A stretch of 50,828 nt of DNA, taken from Phallusia fumigata (taxonomy: Eukaryota > Chordata > Ascidiacea > Phlebobranchia > Ascidiidae). The position numbers and the translations under genes were made by a program. Positions 24,166-38,400 of this stretch are shown here, one piece after another. The notes below the pieces were generated by a model, which worked only from the letters and a program-made list of their open reading frames with translations, made no database searches and was not told the origin of the DNA. Each line of letters starts with the position of its first letter. Position 1 is the stretch's first letter. The stretch is from positions 4,309-55,136 of the forward strand of contig QXVZ01018277.1 in NCBI GenBank assembly GCA_008931825.1, given 5' to 3'.

Positions 24166-25032
24166 CTGAAAGCAATGACGAAAACCCGGAACTACTAGCC
24201 TACTACTAAACGATGTGTTATGTTGTGGTCTAAACTAAAAGTATGAGGTTTAACTTCAACATGATTACTATTTTAATGCTATTTATCAGTGAAGGACATG
24301 GACCCTAATTCCCTCGTTAATGGTATAAGCATGTTCTCAAACGTTGCGCTTAACTTAACTCTTGGTCTGGTGTCGAAAACTAGTCAACAATGCTTTTTAT
24401 GACTGGTCCGTAATCAAGATTGGTTTGTTGGCGAAATCGTCAACCGTACCAATACCAAAGTTTGTCGATACAGCGCCATTACAAATCCTACCGTAAATCA
24501 GCAATATTGTGGGCAGACATCTTCGAAAATCTTCGAGCTGCGTTGATATAGATTCAACGTTGGTATTTGCTGGGATGATTCCTTGGCGGTGGCCTGTCTA
24601 GTAAAACCCGAGGGTGCGTGCAGTCAACCATTAACCGAGAGCGCTTCCTTCCCGTTTTTTTGTATGACGTCAAAAGTTGCGCATCGTAAAATATTGCGAT
24701 ATTTTCTGTTTACTTTGCAACTGCGGGTGCTGTGCTTTTTAACTTTTGCTAAACAAAGAACGCCTTTACTGCGTACAAGTGGTTGTGACAAATATTCCAA
24801 TTCTTGCCGATGTGGTAAATCAAACAGTGTTTTTCTGGCCTGTTCTTTCAGCATTGTGGAAACCCGAAACTCATGTAATCGACAATTTATATTTGGAAAC
24901 AAACGTTTCAGTCTGATTGTTATCATGCTTGAGTCGTTTGTGCACGAAACAAGTTTATTGCTGTGTTACTTTCTTTAGTTGTTAGGCATTAACGTTTTCC
25001 TTGCAAATATTGTTTGACGAAAAGGTGCGTTT
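24166..25032. other. spacer between rhodanese copies; possible upstream exon
   Basis: A minus-strand open frame at 24926-24624 (100 codons, basic, begins MITIRLKRLF) has no recognised domain. It may supply a presequence exon for rhodanese copy 1 or be chance. The rest has no visible gene. Confidence 0.35.
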
Positions 25033-25604
25033 TTAAAACGATCTCTTCCATGTACTTTGTCCACCCTCTAGATTTTTCACTCTACAATTGTAAAAAAAGC
25101 GGTTGACGCAAACTGCCAGAAGCAAAAGTTAAACATTGACAAGGCTTACTTATTGAAACCGAGCGATTCGGCGGCAAGCACGGCTTTTGTTGCCCTTCCG
25201 CCTTTTCCGCAATTAAAAACAACTTCGTCGCCACAGTTGGATGGCTTGGGGAGCCCATACTTGACCTGAAAATCTTCCGGCGACAACTGTAAGGCTGCCT
25301 CTAAAACGGAAATTGTTGTTCTTATTGATTAAACTTATGTTGGCAAACAAACCCTGGCCTTACCCAGTTCTGGTAAAGGTATATTCATCCATCGTTTCGC
25401 CGCAATTTTTCCGCTCCTGACCACCTCGTCGGGGTTGCGGACGTCAATCACCACCACCTGGTCTTTCTCAATTCGTGCTTTCATGTTTTCAATCGACTCC
25501 TGCTGGTCGGGCCTGTGGGCAGGAAAAAACAAACAAATCGAAACTCAAGACACTTCCAATACCAATCAAACAAACCTGAGTTGGGGGACTTCTGGTTGAT
25601 GCAT
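25033..25604 (-). CDS. single-domain rhodanese (thiosulfate sulfurtransferase-like), copy 2, complete
   Basis: Four exons in phase: 25604-25576, 25512-25364, 25300-25150 and 25081-25033 (TAA), giving 125 aa, the size of a lone rhodanese domain. Elements: VVVIDVRNPDEVV, MNIPLPELG, active loop FNCGKGGRATK with Cys-90 as the sulfur carrier, and the terminal NLEGGQSTW. No targeting peptide, so probably cytosolic. Each of these borders has a standard GT...AG pair, and the exon 3 and 4 borders match copy 1. It lies head-to-head with C3-A, about 830 bp from its ATG; the same arrangement is seen for the decayed copy next to C3-B. Confidence 0.88.
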
Positions 25605-26434
25605 TTGGTTTGTCTACTTATCTGCAGCTTCACTTTTACAAGAAGAACATAAACTGGAACAGCGCGATCTCGCAATTATTAGGCGTCGCACTGCATGTCG
25701 CGTTTGCTTAAGGCACGCATGATTAGGCTCGAAAAACGTCATGTCAGCAGCTTGTCGCTGCGTCACGCTTGCACGAGTGCTTACCACCGGATCTGCTGCA
25801 GGACGTTAAGCGAGCCTCACACGCATTGTACACAATTTCCAACTTTGCTTGAAAATCCAAAACAACTGATTTTATGTTCACACGTGGTGTATTTCGGAAA
25901 AATTATGAAGTTAGTGGGGGAGCAAGTAAAAAAACGTTAAAAGTTTACATGTGTTTACAGCTGTGTCGTACCATAGGCATGTTGGGGCAAGAGGGGGGCA
26001 CTTCCGCCCACCTGGAATTCCGAAAAATGTACTTAAATAATTAGACATGTTTTACCAAAAAGTCTCATAAATGAAAAGTATGCATGCATTAAGATTTGCC
26101 CCCTCTTGGAAAATGTTCTGCCGGCGCCAATGACGGTGTCGTGTGTTGGAAGGAAAAGCTACCAAACAATGTTTCTTAAAATCCGTTTGGCTTTTGACTT
26201 CACTGCGACGTGCCTATTTCGAAATACCGTTTCAAAGAGCGGCAATTGCCGTTTGCATTATTATTTTGGGACTCGGAGTAAGCGCAGCGGTTGAGCCTTT
26301 GGTCTTGAACAGCCCTGCAAATGTTTTCGTTTTAGGTGAATGAATAATGTAGAATAGCTTTGTATTTCCAGACAGTAGCCTATCAAGCTAAAACGCATTG
26401 TTGTGAAAATCAATATTGTTCAGACAAAGTGATA
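25605..26434. other. divergent intergenic region, rhodanese 2 / C3-A
   Basis: Expected to hold the C3-A promoter. Short open frames at 25695-25940 and 26106-26343 have no recognisable domains. No TATA box at a proper distance from 26435 was found. Confidence 0.45.
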
Positions 26435-29400
26435 ATGATTACAGTTTTATTGCTTCTTTCTCTCATCTCGACTGCAGTTGGGTAAGTGGTAACCAAAAAG
26501 AAACCAATTTAGTTCGGTTGAAAATTTCACGCTGTAACTGTAGTTTATGTTTGCACAGACGAGACCACACTATTGTTGGAGCAAAGGAATTCCGAATTGG
26601 TTCTGTAAACAGTGTCGTGCTAAACTTTCATGGATATAGAGGCACTGCGAGAGTACGATCGTTTCTTCAGGTAATCTTGCATTAAATAAAAATTCAGCAA
26701 AAATTTTACTGACCACATTAGGAATAACTTTGCACCTAATACGAGTCATAATTCGACAAACTTGTGTTCAGACATTGCCTCACCGCCGGGTAAGTTTTGC
26801 CCACAACGAAACAAGATGCAGAGTTGATGCGCCTCTCCATTTAAATTTTGAGGTAACTTACCGTAAGCTCACGCAGCTCGTATACTCTGTGGGACGTAAT
26901 GCCAAATCTAAATATGCCTAGTAGTGTGAAGAAGAGGTTCATGTTAAAAACAAGTTTTTTGGTCCAAACGACCATTTAACGTTTTAGGTTTATAGACACG
27001 GGAGTTGGGCCGGATCCAATAACTGTTTCTGTCAACAAATGCAAAAACTTTTGAAATGAGAAATTCTTAACGACAATGTTTGAATTACTTCTAACAACAC
27101 GTTAATTTTTGCGGGGATTTGATATACTAGGTTTGATAAATTTTGCAGGTTTGATCATGTTACTTTAAAATGTATAAAAATCCTTGGAAGTTTGTGTATA
27201 ATTTAAACGTTTAATCACGTTTAAAACTGACTAAAATGTAAATTTGTTTGATTTGATGAACTATGACTGGGCAAAACGCCTTACTTGTTATGTGACCTTT
27301 CCTTTGCGATTTGGCAACAGCCAAGCCGGGTTTTATACATTCAAGTTAAAGCATTTAATTACGCGCCATGTGTCTTTGTAAGATCTCGCGAAACGATTTG
27401 GTCGAACCGAGTACAGGCGGCGACATGTACGTGGAACTGCATATTAACGTGGACCAGTCGAATGAGAACTTTAGGGAAACCATTCCCGTTCTTCTTAACT
27501 TCACCAGTGGTTACCTGTTTGTTACCACGGACCGCCCTGCTTACAGGTCTGCTGTTTTAACATGTATTGCAGAACTACAGCTTTGATTTGACTCAATCGT
27601 ATTGCTGAGCAACGACTTTGATTTATTTTGCAGGCCGGGGGAGGAGGTAAACATTGCTGTTGTGCTTATCGACCAAAACCTAAGAGAAACCGTTAATGTT
27701 CCTGTGGACATGATTGTCAAGGTTACAGAACATAATTTGGCAGCAATTTTGTGTAAATAACAAAAAAAACGAGACTTTGTTTTCGTTTGCAACTGACTGC
27801 ATTTCCTTGAAAACATTTGGACTATGCTCAATACGAATTGGCAATCAAAAGTTACAGTGAATAAAGACATTTGTTAACTTACATTTAATGGATTTTACAG
27901 ACACCTGTGGAACGAGGGGGGCACGGTAAAATCGGTATACTCAAGAAAAGCGAAACGACAAGAGCCGGTAGATTCATTTATCACAAGTATCCTATTCTTT
28001 CCGAACCACTGTTAGGGAAGTGGTACATTGAGGTTTCCGCTCCGGTAGGTTAATTCTTATTTTTGTATGTCGACAAGCGGCGATGTTTTCGGTAATACAC
28101 TTTCTAAATCCCAAACTTATTGAGAAAACTAGTTAATAAAGTTAAACATTTAAACTTGTAACAAACAGAATGATAGCTCACCAGTTTGCAAGAGGCCCAA
28201 AATCACACGCTGTGTTGCCCAGCTGCCAAATAGACACAATCATGAATGTTGACTTTATTTTTTGCTAATTGTTGCTCTGGTTTCTTTTAGACCCTCAGAA
28301 TTAACAGCCAAACCTCCTTTCTCATAGACAAATACAGTAAGAGGATAACTTTATTGGCGATTATTCCGCATTTTAAATTTTTCGTGCAAATTTTTACCAG
28401 CTTTACCGACGTTCAATGTCAAAGTGAAAATGGACAGACACTTTGTCCTGCCTTCGGCTAAATTTATAAGTGGGACGATAAATGCCGAATACAGCTACGG
28501 CAAGAGGGTTACAGGCTCTTACTTCATGTTCATCAATCTTGTGCGAGGTGGCGTGGATCCACGAAAAACAAAAATCTTTCGAGAACCGGCAAGCTTTACC
28601 AAACGGGTAAAATACATACATAATTGAAACATAAACTTGTATTATGCTATATAGCCTACTTGCGATCTAAAACTATTTTGCTGTGCAGGCGGGCATCCTC
28701 AACGGTCGTAAACGCTTTGATATCAGCACAGAAATAATAACCGATGCACTAAGAGAAGGTGAAACCATGAACGATCTTGTGGCTGAAGGCGCTTCTCTCA
28801 CTGTAGAAGTCGCAGTTACCGGTTTGTTTTCACCTAGATATTAACAGACACGTAATTGTCCAAACAAAATGTTTTTTTACCGGTTTGATAGATCCGAAAC
28901 ATTCAGTATGTCAAGCGCTTCAGATAAGACCAATGGTTCCCAACCAGAGGTCCATGGACCTCCAGGGGTACACAGAAGAAATTTGGGGGTCAAAATTTGC
29001 ATGCATAAGATAAAAGTATCAAAGCGAAATGCATATATCCGCAGTTAACTGTTAGAAAAAGAAAACCGCAAGTAATATATTTTAATAACAGTAAAAAGGT
29101 TTTATGAATGGGTTCAGGACAATGAAAAGGTTGGGAACCACTGGGTTAAACCATTCGAAAGTACAACGGCCGTCGTCGGACTTGGACGCTAGGACAGCTT
29201 GTTGAGTTTTCAACGCACCAACTTGTATTTCGTGCGGCGCTGGGACGAAATCAGAAGTCACTATTGTACTTTTCAGCTGACATAAAAGTGCGCTGCATTT
29301 TTGTAGGTCGGGCTGAAAGTATTTATGAGACCGACATTGTATCCGGCATCAGGTTCACAAGTTCGCCCTATCTGATTGTCGCCGATCGCAGTTCGAGGTA

Positions 29401-32400
29401 TTTCAACCCGGGAATTGTGTACGAAGTGAAGGTGAGGGTTTGCCATGGATGGAATTGTCTGTTTTGTCCTAAACCTAAGATGACCTCTGTTTCTTTGCTG
29501 TTTGAGTGGAATAACAAGAGTTTTTTCAGGCAAATGTTTTGGACGCTGTAACTATGAAACCGGTTCCTGATGTTTGGGTCAATATTACAGGTGGGTCAAA
29601 TAACAATGAAGTTACCTTGTTAAGCATATAGTATATCCATAATCCAACAGTTCTGGTGCGCTTTGTTAAAACGAACATTGAGTGGCTTTCGATGATTCCC
29701 ATTGCAAACATAGGAATGGTAAAGTCTTTTCATAGATCACTAATCATCCAGTTTAATTGCTTTTAAAATTTCCGATGATTCATTTTTCTTAAAGTTGGAA
29801 GTACAAATAAAAAACAAATCAGCGACGAGCGAGGAGTGGTTACTGCTGATTTTGATGGAACCGACGTACCTGAGTTGATAATTACGGTACGTCACTAACG
29901 CACAAGTTTGAATGACTCGAAGCTTCGCCAGATCCCAAAATCTTGCCTGATGCTTTGCATTTCCACTGTTCCTCAGGATTTTTTACCTTACTGAAAACAT
30001 TAACAATAGTTGATTTTTGAAAACGCATTAGTTAGACTTATCCAAAGGCTTATCGAAGTTCTCCGGCGGCATACAAACCAGAATTTCAACATTCAAATAG
30101 ACCAAAAAACTGTTCACCATAAAACGCTCACCGCTTTAATCAATCAGTTTGAACTGAGACCACTGTCATAAGACTATAGGAGAGGTGATTTTTCTGCTGG
30201 AATAAATTAAACCAAAAACATTGGAGCAAAATGTGATTTACTGTCATACTAAAATTACAATTTATTCTTGCAGCTAAAGACCGCCAACGACGAAGACAAA
30301 TTCAACACTACTTTTACCGCACAGCGACACCAGGCCGAAGCCTTCATGTCTATCAGTTCAAAACAGAAGTTCGTGCTACAGCTAGGCTGTCTAACCCTCT
30401 ACAAGGGCTATTTATAAGAGAGGCAAAGAAAGTGATTATCGAAGCCCATTTACTATAAAGCCTTCCATATATACAGTTCGTAAAAAACTGTTAAACGTTT
30501 TCTTGTTTTTGCTTTGCAGCCGTAATTTGCATTGATAACATGGAATATATTTTATTAAGCCTCAGACTTTACTTTTAGTTACTTGAAATTTTTAAATGAT
30601 TGCTATTTCATCGAGGTCTGGATTCGGCCTAAAAATGCATTATAGGCTTCTAGATGTTGTTTATCTTACACAGACATGTTGTTGTTGGACGGTTAATCGA
30701 AGGACAGTTACGCTTTGAACCGGATGATGTGACTGGTGACATCCTATATTACGTAAGTACGGCTTTTAAATGGTTTTGAAAAGGGAGGCCTACTATCGGT
30801 GTAAATCCGATACGCAATAAATCATAACGCAGGCATTCTAAACGGAAAGTCTTGACACACCAAAAACAGTCGTCAAAATCTTAGCATAAACAGTTAGAAG
30901 TTCCTTTTTACGCTTTTCCCAGATTGTCTCCAAGGGACAAGTTGTATCATTCGGGTCAATAAATAAAATGGTCGGAGGGGATTCAACGTTTGACATTCCC
31001 GTCACGCATGAGATGGTTCCTTCCGCCCGCTTGGTGGCGTACTACATGCGCGGAAACGAGATTATTTCCAATTCAATGTGGTTCGATGTTACCGACGTGT
31101 GTGAAGGGACGGTATGTGCAGTATTGCCAGCCAATTGGCTTGCAAGCATACAAGCATAATTGGCCAGAAGTTTTGAAATGTCATTTGTTTGGCAATGCAC
31201 TTTTGCAAATGAGTGAAGTGCTTTCGATATTCGTACCTTACAGCCTTTTGTATGCATGCTCTTATTGTATAAAGTAAGTGCGGCTAAAAGTGGTGCACAA
31301 AAATCGTTATTAGCAAAACTAAAACCTCAAAAAAACTGATTACGTGAGTAAATATATAAAAGTAGTTAATTAAAAAGGCTTTAGCAGTTCTCATGGATAC
31401 AACTTATGAGTGCTGTTTGTCGTCAAGGTTTAGTTGCAAAAATCAGCAGTTTCTTTGGTGACACTTTTCTAGGAATAAAAACGGCAGTACTTAAATACAC
31501 CTGAGCTGTCGTTACAGGATCTGTCTATTGAAACACCTAGCACGAACTCACCGAATGATGAAACAATAGAAATCACTGTAACAGGCAAGTTTCACAAAAC
31601 GCACCGAAGATTATCCACTGAACTTTAAAAAATAAGTTTTCCAACATTATTCAAGTTGCATAGTGCTAAACACAAACAAGCTCGCCAATTTGTATAACAT
31701 TGTAGCAGCAGTTTTTGGCCTCAATAGAACAGTGGAATTTGTGTTTTAGGCAACCCGGGCGCGTATTTCCATTTATCGGCGGTCGATCGCGCAGCTTACT
31801 TTGTGTACAACGACAGTCGTCTGACGCGCGATGTTATGTGGAACAAAATGCATCAATACGACAGCGCATGTTCGCGCGAAGGCGGAAGCAACAACAAGGA
31901 TGTGTTCCAGGTGCTTCTTGATGAAGCAATTTTTGTAAAACGATTGGCCTAGCTTTTGGCCAAATTTAAATACTTTTTGACAAGTTTCGTTTTTTCGTAT
32001 GTTACCAGGAAGCGGGCCTCTTTATTGTAAGTAAAGCCATTCGACCCACTAGATACGCCCACCCAGTTTGTGCCGAGCCAGTGTCCAGGCGAAAGCGGCA
32101 GGTGGATACGGCGACAGAAACGACACACAGTAAGAATCAAATTAAATGTTTGCCTTTTGTTTTGCGTCACATCAATTTTATTTTAAGGTCGACAGTTCCT
32201 CCTGGAAGATTGCAAATTACACGGGGAGTTTCTGAGTTACGGCGATGAGTCTTGCCAAAAAAGGATGCGTCGTGTCTTGCGAAACATCCGCGATTATCGT
32301 TGCTCTAGACAGTTTTTCAACAAATGCCGACAAATGGAGAGACAAAGAAGAAGGTAACAAAATATTGTTTCCACTTTGCTCCGTTTCTGGTATTCTGTTG

Positions 32401-35400
32401 CAACGATAGGCGGCCAGTACCAAACAGTTGTCTTGTTTACAAGTCTTGAAATGTATAAAGGTCATAAGTACCAGAAGTGCACCCCGCAATTCCAGTGCTA
32501 ACTGCTTTTCATTAGACATCGCTTTGGAAGAGCGAACCAAGTCCTAGAAGTTTCGAGGGCATTCCAACATACTCAAAGAAAAGACTTCTCGGAAAACTGG
32601 CTTTGGATTAAGGATAGTTTGGAGTACGTAAAACAAAGTAATCTACAATTGAGCTGAATAAATATACTCAGATAAACTGAAAAAGTATGTCTAATGTGTA
32701 ACATGCTTCCGAATTACAAATTATCTGCAGCACGTATGTTTTAAATTTTATAGTGTTTTGGGCGTTCATCTGTTAAAACAAAAGCAAATTTATCGTTCAA
32801 ACTAGCAAATTTACACACATAAATATACGATCAAATATTTAAAATTTTGTGCATTTTGCCATACTCCGGTTAGTGTCAAACGTGTTTGGGAATCATTTTT
32901 TACTGCTTTGTCCAATTTAGAAGGGCATTGCAAAACATCATCGGTTGCCAGCAGCAGTTGGCAACAACATCCTAAAAATACGGTTTTGTCAATATTCAGT
33001 AATACCGGTCAATGGTCCACCAACAGACCTGTACCAGGTAGCATCAGCACATTCGAACTCAGCGCCTTCAGTTCCAGCGACGAAGGTAAGCGCGTTTGAA
33101 TCAGACCTTTTAAATCACCATCCGCGAGCTATACCCACCCTGTTACTAACTAGCCAAACCACTATAAGAACGCACAAGAGTGTCTGCTCCCGAATAACAT
33201 ATCGAAACAAAAAATCGCTTCTTTGCAAGTGTGTGTCGAAAACCGCAATTTTATTGAGGGGGTCAACCTCTTGCAGCTATTGCCACTTGTATGTTGCCAC
33301 ATTTGGTCAAACTATTTGCCTGGTATAATGGTCATTATACATTGCGTCAGGCTTCGATATCGATTTCAATTGCGTGGGTAATTGCAAAAATTCCTGACCA
33401 CATTTTTATAAAAATGTCCAAAAATGGTTGGAACAAAAATATGACGAACTACGATCCGAAACGATTACCTAAAACATATATTAAACAGAACGTAACATTT
33501 GTGCTTAGTTTGTGCTGTTTTTGATTGCATGGATCCCATGTCGAGGGTTCGTCCATAAAGCATCAAAACTTTGGTTTCCTATAGGATTCTGTGTTGCCAA
33601 ACCTGCTCAAGTTGTCCTGTTAAAAAAAGTATTCATCCAGCTTTATCTTCCCTATTCTATCCGACTCATGGAACAAGCCGACATTCGATATTCGGTCTTT
33701 AATTACAACCAGGGTGAAATTAGGGTAAGTGATTTTTAGACTAGTGATTATTGGTCATTAAAACATGTGGTACATTGTAAAACTTGTAATGTCTAGCCAG
33801 AAGTGATCTTCAAAAATGTCCACAAAATTGCCATTTTTTATGCTGGGTAGTTGTTTTCTTCAGGTGAAGGTACACATGATGCACTCGGAAGGATTGTGCT
33901 CCAAGTATGTTCCAAGTAAGCCGAGATGTAATTTGCATTCACAATTCGAAAAATGCTGCTTTGTCAGCCATAATAAAAATACCAGGATTTAAAACATTTA
34001 CCGTTCTGAAAATTTATTTAGGGACACAATAAACTGTTTGTGTGGAAAAAATTACGGGGCATGTACATGCATTGGAGATTATCAAAACAAATTAGGAACA
34101 CAAGATAGAGACACTTAATTAGTTGAAAAACGTAACTGATTTATCCATTCTGTTACTTTATGACATCACTTATTGAGTCACGTTTTTATTTTTATCTTAC
34201 TTGTTTATACAACGCACGAGTTTAAGCTTTTCGTCATTATGCACGCTTGAAATAAAATGTATTCACTACATACAAGTTCTCTGGTAGTTATGTTTTTAAC
34301 AACAATTATTTCAGGCATTGCGATGCTGGTAACTTTTGCATATGCCTGTTTTGTGACTTTGATTGTAGATAGGATGAAGCTGATTAACAACCTGACCATT
34401 CCCGCAAACTCCACTAAATCCTCGTATATAACTGTGATGCCAATAAAAACCACAGAAGGCAATGAAACCCACTGGATTGAAATGACTGCTGAGTCGGCAG
34501 GAGGAAGCGACGCGCTCAGCAAAGAATTGCTTGTCGAGGTCCGATCCGCTTGCGGCTGGCCTTGAGCAAACTACTTTACCAAGTTGTAATGTTTTTCTAG
34601 CCTATGGGTCCGATAAAAGAAAGCTCAAAGACTTTCGTTCTTATGCCGTCCCACAACTTTACCTTTAAATTTGTCCTCGATGACGACTTTCAGCCGAACA
34701 CTCGCCAGTGCTGCATTAACGCATACGGTAAAAAAATACAACTGTAAACACGAGGCAGCTTTGGAAAATGTAACTGGATTTTTTTGTACAACGGAAAACT
34801 TCTATGTGGATATATTTGTGTGTATACATATTTTTATATTTTACATTTACTATACTTTTAGCCCACATATTGGGACCCATTGGCGTGCCGGATCCGATAA
34901 CAAGAAGGTACAGCAATCTACAAAACCTGATTCAGCAACCATGCGGTTGCGGGGAACAAATCATTGTAACAGTTGCTCCGATTGTTTTTGTTCATAAATA
35001 TCGCCTTGCCACTGGTCAGGTTCTGACAAACGGTCCCGAGGAACAAGAAGTAATCAACTATATTCGACAAGGTAATCTGCTGTGGCAATATCGGTTCCTG
35101 TTTTCCGCGTCGTTGTGAGGGACACGTGTTGGGAGAATGTAACTGACAGGTAAACCTGAAAAATTAATAAGCTGGCTGAACGCAAAATCTTTTGTTGTCA
35201 ACAGGTTACGAGATGGAGCAAAACCACCGATCAGACGCTGTTAATAAACAAGCCTGGTCTATATATCACCATGATGATCCGAGCGTTTGGTATGTGTGTG
35301 TTGTTTGACGATGCTTTTATGCTTTCCCCTTGAAACGTTTCGGAAACCTGCCTGAGCGGGTTTTTTGTTCACTGTGGTACAAGCATGGCGTTACAATACT

Positions 35401-38400
35401 ATCGTTTATAAAATAATTTGGTCGAGCACATTACTGGTTTACGCAGGTTAAACGCTTTTGTGGACCGAGTGTTCGTAGAGGCTTGGGACATCATGTTTGA
35501 TCTTGACACGCAACCAATCTGTACATCGCTTGGTTGGTTGATAAGTCAACAAAAAGGTGACGGAAGGTTCGTGGAAAGTTACATTGTTTTCGACCGGGCG
35601 ATGGAGGTAGGTGTAACACCATTTGTGCATTTTTTGTTGGGTTGAGGGTTCGAGCGTGTTTGTGTTCATCCCGAGTTTTGTCTATCCATAGAAAAGTTGG
35701 TGTCCACCAACGACCCTAGTAAGATTAGATGCTAATCAGGTGTTTCGGGGTGTAAATTCAAAACGCGCCCGCCAGTCTTAACTGCAAGCTTCTTTCCACC
35801 CAAACTCCACACAGGATTTGTTTGTGATTTGCCTCCTGGTTTTGCGGGAATTGTAGGCGACTTTAAATCAAGCGCTTTTATTTTACAAGACGAGGCGACT
35901 ATAGTTTGCCGATGTAGTATCGTGCTTATGCGCTCGGTGCCATACAGAGACTTTTAGATTTGATTTTTGGCCTGTCGATTTTCGATTTTGCTTGGTCCAA
36001 CATGTATGCGACTGAAGACTGCTAATGTAATCTTGACTCTGATTATGTTCTCTCCGTTTCAGGGTTTAGTAGAGGGTGAGATTGCAATGACGGCTTACGT
36101 GGCTGTGACGCTCAGCATGGCCGGCCGGGCTTGTCCGGACCTCGCTGAACGTCTTCTTCAGGCGAAAGAACTTGCTCTTGAATATCTCCAGAGCCAATTT
36201 GCATCCCAGATTAACAACACTTATGCAATAGCGGTAACAACATACGGGCTTGCAGTAAGTGGGGGCGATCCAGATCTTGCACATCGTTGGAATAACAGGT
36301 TGTTAACCCCTCGTGGTAATAAAATGTTGGCACACCAAAATAACGATCGTATGTTGTTAGATTTTCTGATTAAATTCTGTTCAGTTGTGGATAAAGTCCA
36401 GTGGAGTTTTTAAAAAAAAATCAGTCAAGTTTAAGTCTGGTTTACCAAAGCAGGGTCAATTCATAGGAACTCGGCTTTCCTTCTTGTTAAAGTGATGTTT
36501 TTAATACCCCATTGGGGTTGCAGATTAAATTTTTCGATTGCATTGAGCACCAATGGTTGTTTACGGACAGCTTAACCAGCGTTGTTAAATAAGGTTACTG
36601 GATTTGTGCACGGAGAACGCTCAGCGGATTTACTGTAGTGGGCCTGGTGGGCAGGCGGGCAGGGTTGAGACAACGTCGTACGCCCTTCTGGCTCAAATCG
36701 CCTTGACCTCTGACCTAGGTAGGTGTGGATTACATTTTTATTATATGGTGTCTAAACATTAGCTATGCACGGAAAAGAACTGTTTGGGGTTGGTAAATTG
36801 TTTTCCTTTAAACTACCTTTGTTGAAATCTGCATTTACTTTTACTGTGGTTGTCGTTTTGAAAGTGTTCTAAACGCGAAACACGGTGACCTTCTGTTTAC
36901 ACGAGTCGGCAAATTTGATGTAAGAATGCATTTTTCAAAATTAACTCTGTTTTGGCAAGGAAATTATCCATTATTTTTAATCGTGTAAATTTAACTGGGT
37001 GAATTTGTAGAAGTGAACAGGCTTTGTAACACGCTACATTTGCCTTGCTGGTGGTCTTCTTATAGGATCAGGACAATCTAAAATAGGTAGTTTCTGGAAA
37101 ACACAACTGAGTCTTGCAAAACAATTCTTAACCTTTAAAACTATTTTTTGTATGTTTTTGGTTTTGCGCCTAATGAGATTACACAGTTTTCCAAATGAGT
37201 CTCTTGTTTTCAAAGCAAGCGAGGAGGAAAGGTTACGTTTGCGCAAGATGGCTTTGTGGCTGGTTGAGCAGCGCAATAGCTTCGGTGGATCACATACAAC
37301 CCAAGACACCGTGATGGCCCTGCAAGCCTCTGCAGAGTATATGAAGTGGATTGACGCAATTGTATGTTTTGGAACTACTGGTTTGTCGTTACCACATCGT
37401 AGAATCGGACCTGAAATAAATTCGTTAGCAAACGGGAATAAAATCCATAACCATGTCTCGGTTGAAGTAGGAAAGAACCCTGGTCGGACAGTAAACTGGC
37501 GGGCCAGTGGGATTTTGTGTTGTACTTTTAGTGGCAACAAAAACACAAATAAATTTAAATAACAAGGTTGCCACGAAAATTGTAAAACGATTCAGATGTT
37601 TACTCGTTTTCCGGGAAATAATTCTTAAAGAAATCTGATTTTGTCTTGATTATTTATTCCAGCTGTATATTTTCTTTGATCCCATGGGTAACTTTGTATG
37701 CTTAGCAGCTTATTGGTATTTGCAGAAAATCGTACAACTATCTTGTGACATACCGTTACAAATCTAGCTGCGAAGGAGTAACATCCCAATAAGCTAGGTC
37801 AAAAAAACGCTTGCAAATGTATGTCACAGGAAAACTAAAAAAAATTCCGACATTTATTGCACACATTTCTGATTTTTTTCAGAAACCCCCTCCTACAAAC
37901 ATGCGATTGGCAATTACAGCCATCGAGCCCGGCACATCTTGGAGTAACTCGTCCGTGCTTATGGATCTGGATGACGCAAACCAAGTTCTGCAACTCACCA
38001 AGAAAGTACCAAATGACGTCATCGGCTCAGGGGTAAACGTGGATGTCGTAGGTAGGTTGCGGTAAGCCAGTTTTCAGTATAATTCCTGACCTATGCAGGT
38101 GGAAATAAAAATACGCTTTCGAAAACAAATGTTCTAAAAGATTTTTTCACCTCATTCCGCGACAGTTTGACTCTTTTACTACAACAATTCCAGGAGTTGG
38201 AGAGGCTTCAATGTCGTACAGATGCACTTGGAGGGAAATTGTAGACAGCAAGAACTGCCCGTTTCAGATAACAGTTAATACGGAAGAAAAAGCGGATCCC
38301 CAAGATGTAGACGACCCGCAAACTTATCTTAAACTCAAGGTAAACTTGCAAAAATGACATTTGGATGTTTTAACGCGTCAATCACCAACGGTATCTCATG

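Noticed and set aside
29273-29533. Minus-strand open frame across C3-A exon 10
   Set aside because: Antisense to a conserved C3 exon whose counterpart in C3-B keeps the sense frame.
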